From Chara braunii (Eukaryota > Streptophyta > Charophyceae > Charales > Characeae): a stretch of 29,307 nt of DNA. Position numbers and translations under genes: made by a program. The stretch is from NCBI GenBank assembly GCA_003427395.1, contig BFEA01000056.1, forward strand, positions 1,670,119-1,699,425, in the 5' to 3' direction. The notes beneath the pieces were generated by a model. It searched no databases and was not told the DNA's origin. It was given only the letters and a program-made list of their open reading frames with translations. Shown piece after piece: positions 28,928 through 29,307 of this stretch (its first letter is position 1; every line of letters begins with the position of its first letter).

Positions 28928-28987
28928 CTACTTCACGTTATTTCAACTCGCAACAGATGTGTATGGTCTGCGTTTGGCATGAAGTAG
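28928..28987 (+). repeat. 60-bp palindromic module, array copy 7, with paired changes
   Basis: CTACTTCACG and CATGAAGTAG (28978-28987), spacer 40 nt. Both arms differ from the consensus at the same two paired positions, keeping the stem. Confidence 0.9.
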
Positions 28988-29076
28988 TCAAACTGAAGCG
29001 TGGCTATGTGCGTCTGTGTGCCGCGCTGTTTGTGTGTTTGTGTATGTGGTTGTTTGTCTGTTTGTGTGCAAGTTAG

Positions 29077-29136
29077 CTACTGCGTGCTATTTCAACTCGC
29101 AACGGACATGTATGGTCTGTGTTTGACACGCAGTAG
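29077..29136 (+). repeat. 60-bp palindromic module, array copy 8
   Basis: Perfect arms CTACTGCGTG and CACGCAGTAG, spacer 40 nt. Best reference copy in the array. Confidence 0.92.
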
Positions 29137-29213
29137 TTAACCTGAAGCATGGTTGTGTATGTGCAAGTTAGGTTGTGTGACACTGTGTCTTTGTGTCTAT
29201 ATGTTTATGTGTA

Positions 29214-29216
<3 letters not shown>

Positions 29217-29307
<91 letters not shown>
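29217..29307. repeat. (GT)n then (GA)n compound microsatellite at window edge
   Basis: About 36 bp of GT followed by 55 bp of GA to the end of the window, the same GT-then-GA order as at 10512-10675. Confidence 0.95.

Larger units (their letters stand above)
26880..29216 (+). repeat. TG-rich minisatellite array with embedded palindromes
   Basis: Irregular strings of TGTGTATGTGGTTG, TGTGTCTGTG and variants fill this stretch, interrupted by seven full copies and one half copy of the palindromic module. Long open frames of Val, Cys, Leu and Met on the plus strand are by-products of the T/G repeat. The array runs into a pure GT then GA tract at the window end. Confidence 0.9.

Noticed and set aside
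26779-29076. Long plus-strand open frames (up to about 309 codons) rich in Val, Cys, Leu and Met
   Set aside because: They are produced by the TG-rich repeat, which lacks stops in several frames at once. They have no domain and cross the palindromic modules.
27186-29136. Repeated palindromes as a CRISPR array
   Set aside because: Repeats are spaced irregularly by low-complexity DNA rather than unique spacers of one length, no cas genes are present, and the context is eukaryotic.
26880-29216. TG-rich array as a telomere
   Set aside because: No TTTAGGG or other regular G-rich unit; the strings are irregular and the DNA continues into palindromes and GT/GA tracts.

Overview
This is a piece of a repeat-rich eukaryotic nuclear genome made almost entirely of transposable-element remains and simple repeats. 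No bacterial-style gene organisation is present: coding signals are spliced, broken by stops, or separated by long CT/GA/GT tracts. The element types suggest a green-lineage genome: a Penelope-like element (PLE) with its GIY-YIG nuclease placed before the reverse transcriptase, a Plavaka/KDZ-like transposase, and an L1/Tx1-type LINE. My best guess is a charophyte alga such as Chara. That is inference from memory of families, not a database match.

Layout. 1-2140: unassigned sequence with a run of hairpins (420-700) and small duplications. 2570-5771 (+): dead APE-type LINE with endonuclease, reverse transcriptase and C-terminal parts in different frames. 6060-8810: low-complexity DNA, poly-T tandem repeats and a long CT tract. 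8812-12000 (-): two decayed genes, one unrecognised acidic/basic protein (10390 to 8812) and one Ulp1-like cysteine protease (about 11989 to 10973). 12782-19443 (+): a PLE with about 940-bp direct repeats (pLTRs) and one long broken frame (14476-18619) reading zinc knuckle, coiled coil, SAP-like region, GIY-YIG, RT. It sits between two CT tracts, so it probably inserted into a CT microsatellite. 19507-21240: unique sequence with a possible two-exon gene fragment. 21531-26642 (-): a Plavaka-like transposase pseudogene and an upstream accessory pseudogene. 26880-29216: a TG-rich array.

The most interesting structure is a family of 60-bp imperfect palindromes, CTACTGCGTG - 40 nt - CACGCAGTAG. 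There are at least eleven full copies, with the spacer exactly 40 nt in nine of them and 39 or 41 in two. Copies lie around the minus-strand genes, next to dinucleotide tracts, and repeatedly inside the TG-rich array at the right end. I see no known feature class that explains it. The four minus-strand genes (accessory protein, transposase, Ulp1 protease, acidic/basic protein) share orientation and style of decay, and may be parts of one very large DNA transposon later split by the PLE. Many of their nonsense codons fit C-to-T change.

Caution on the assembly: three sites (7038-7075, 10475-10511, 21250-21287) are the Nextera mate-pair junction adapter, a library artefact. Sequence on the two sides of each need not be contiguous in the genome. 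Single N bases inside CT tracts (8294, 20792) and an N-rich poly-A patch (12465-12534) are further weak joins.
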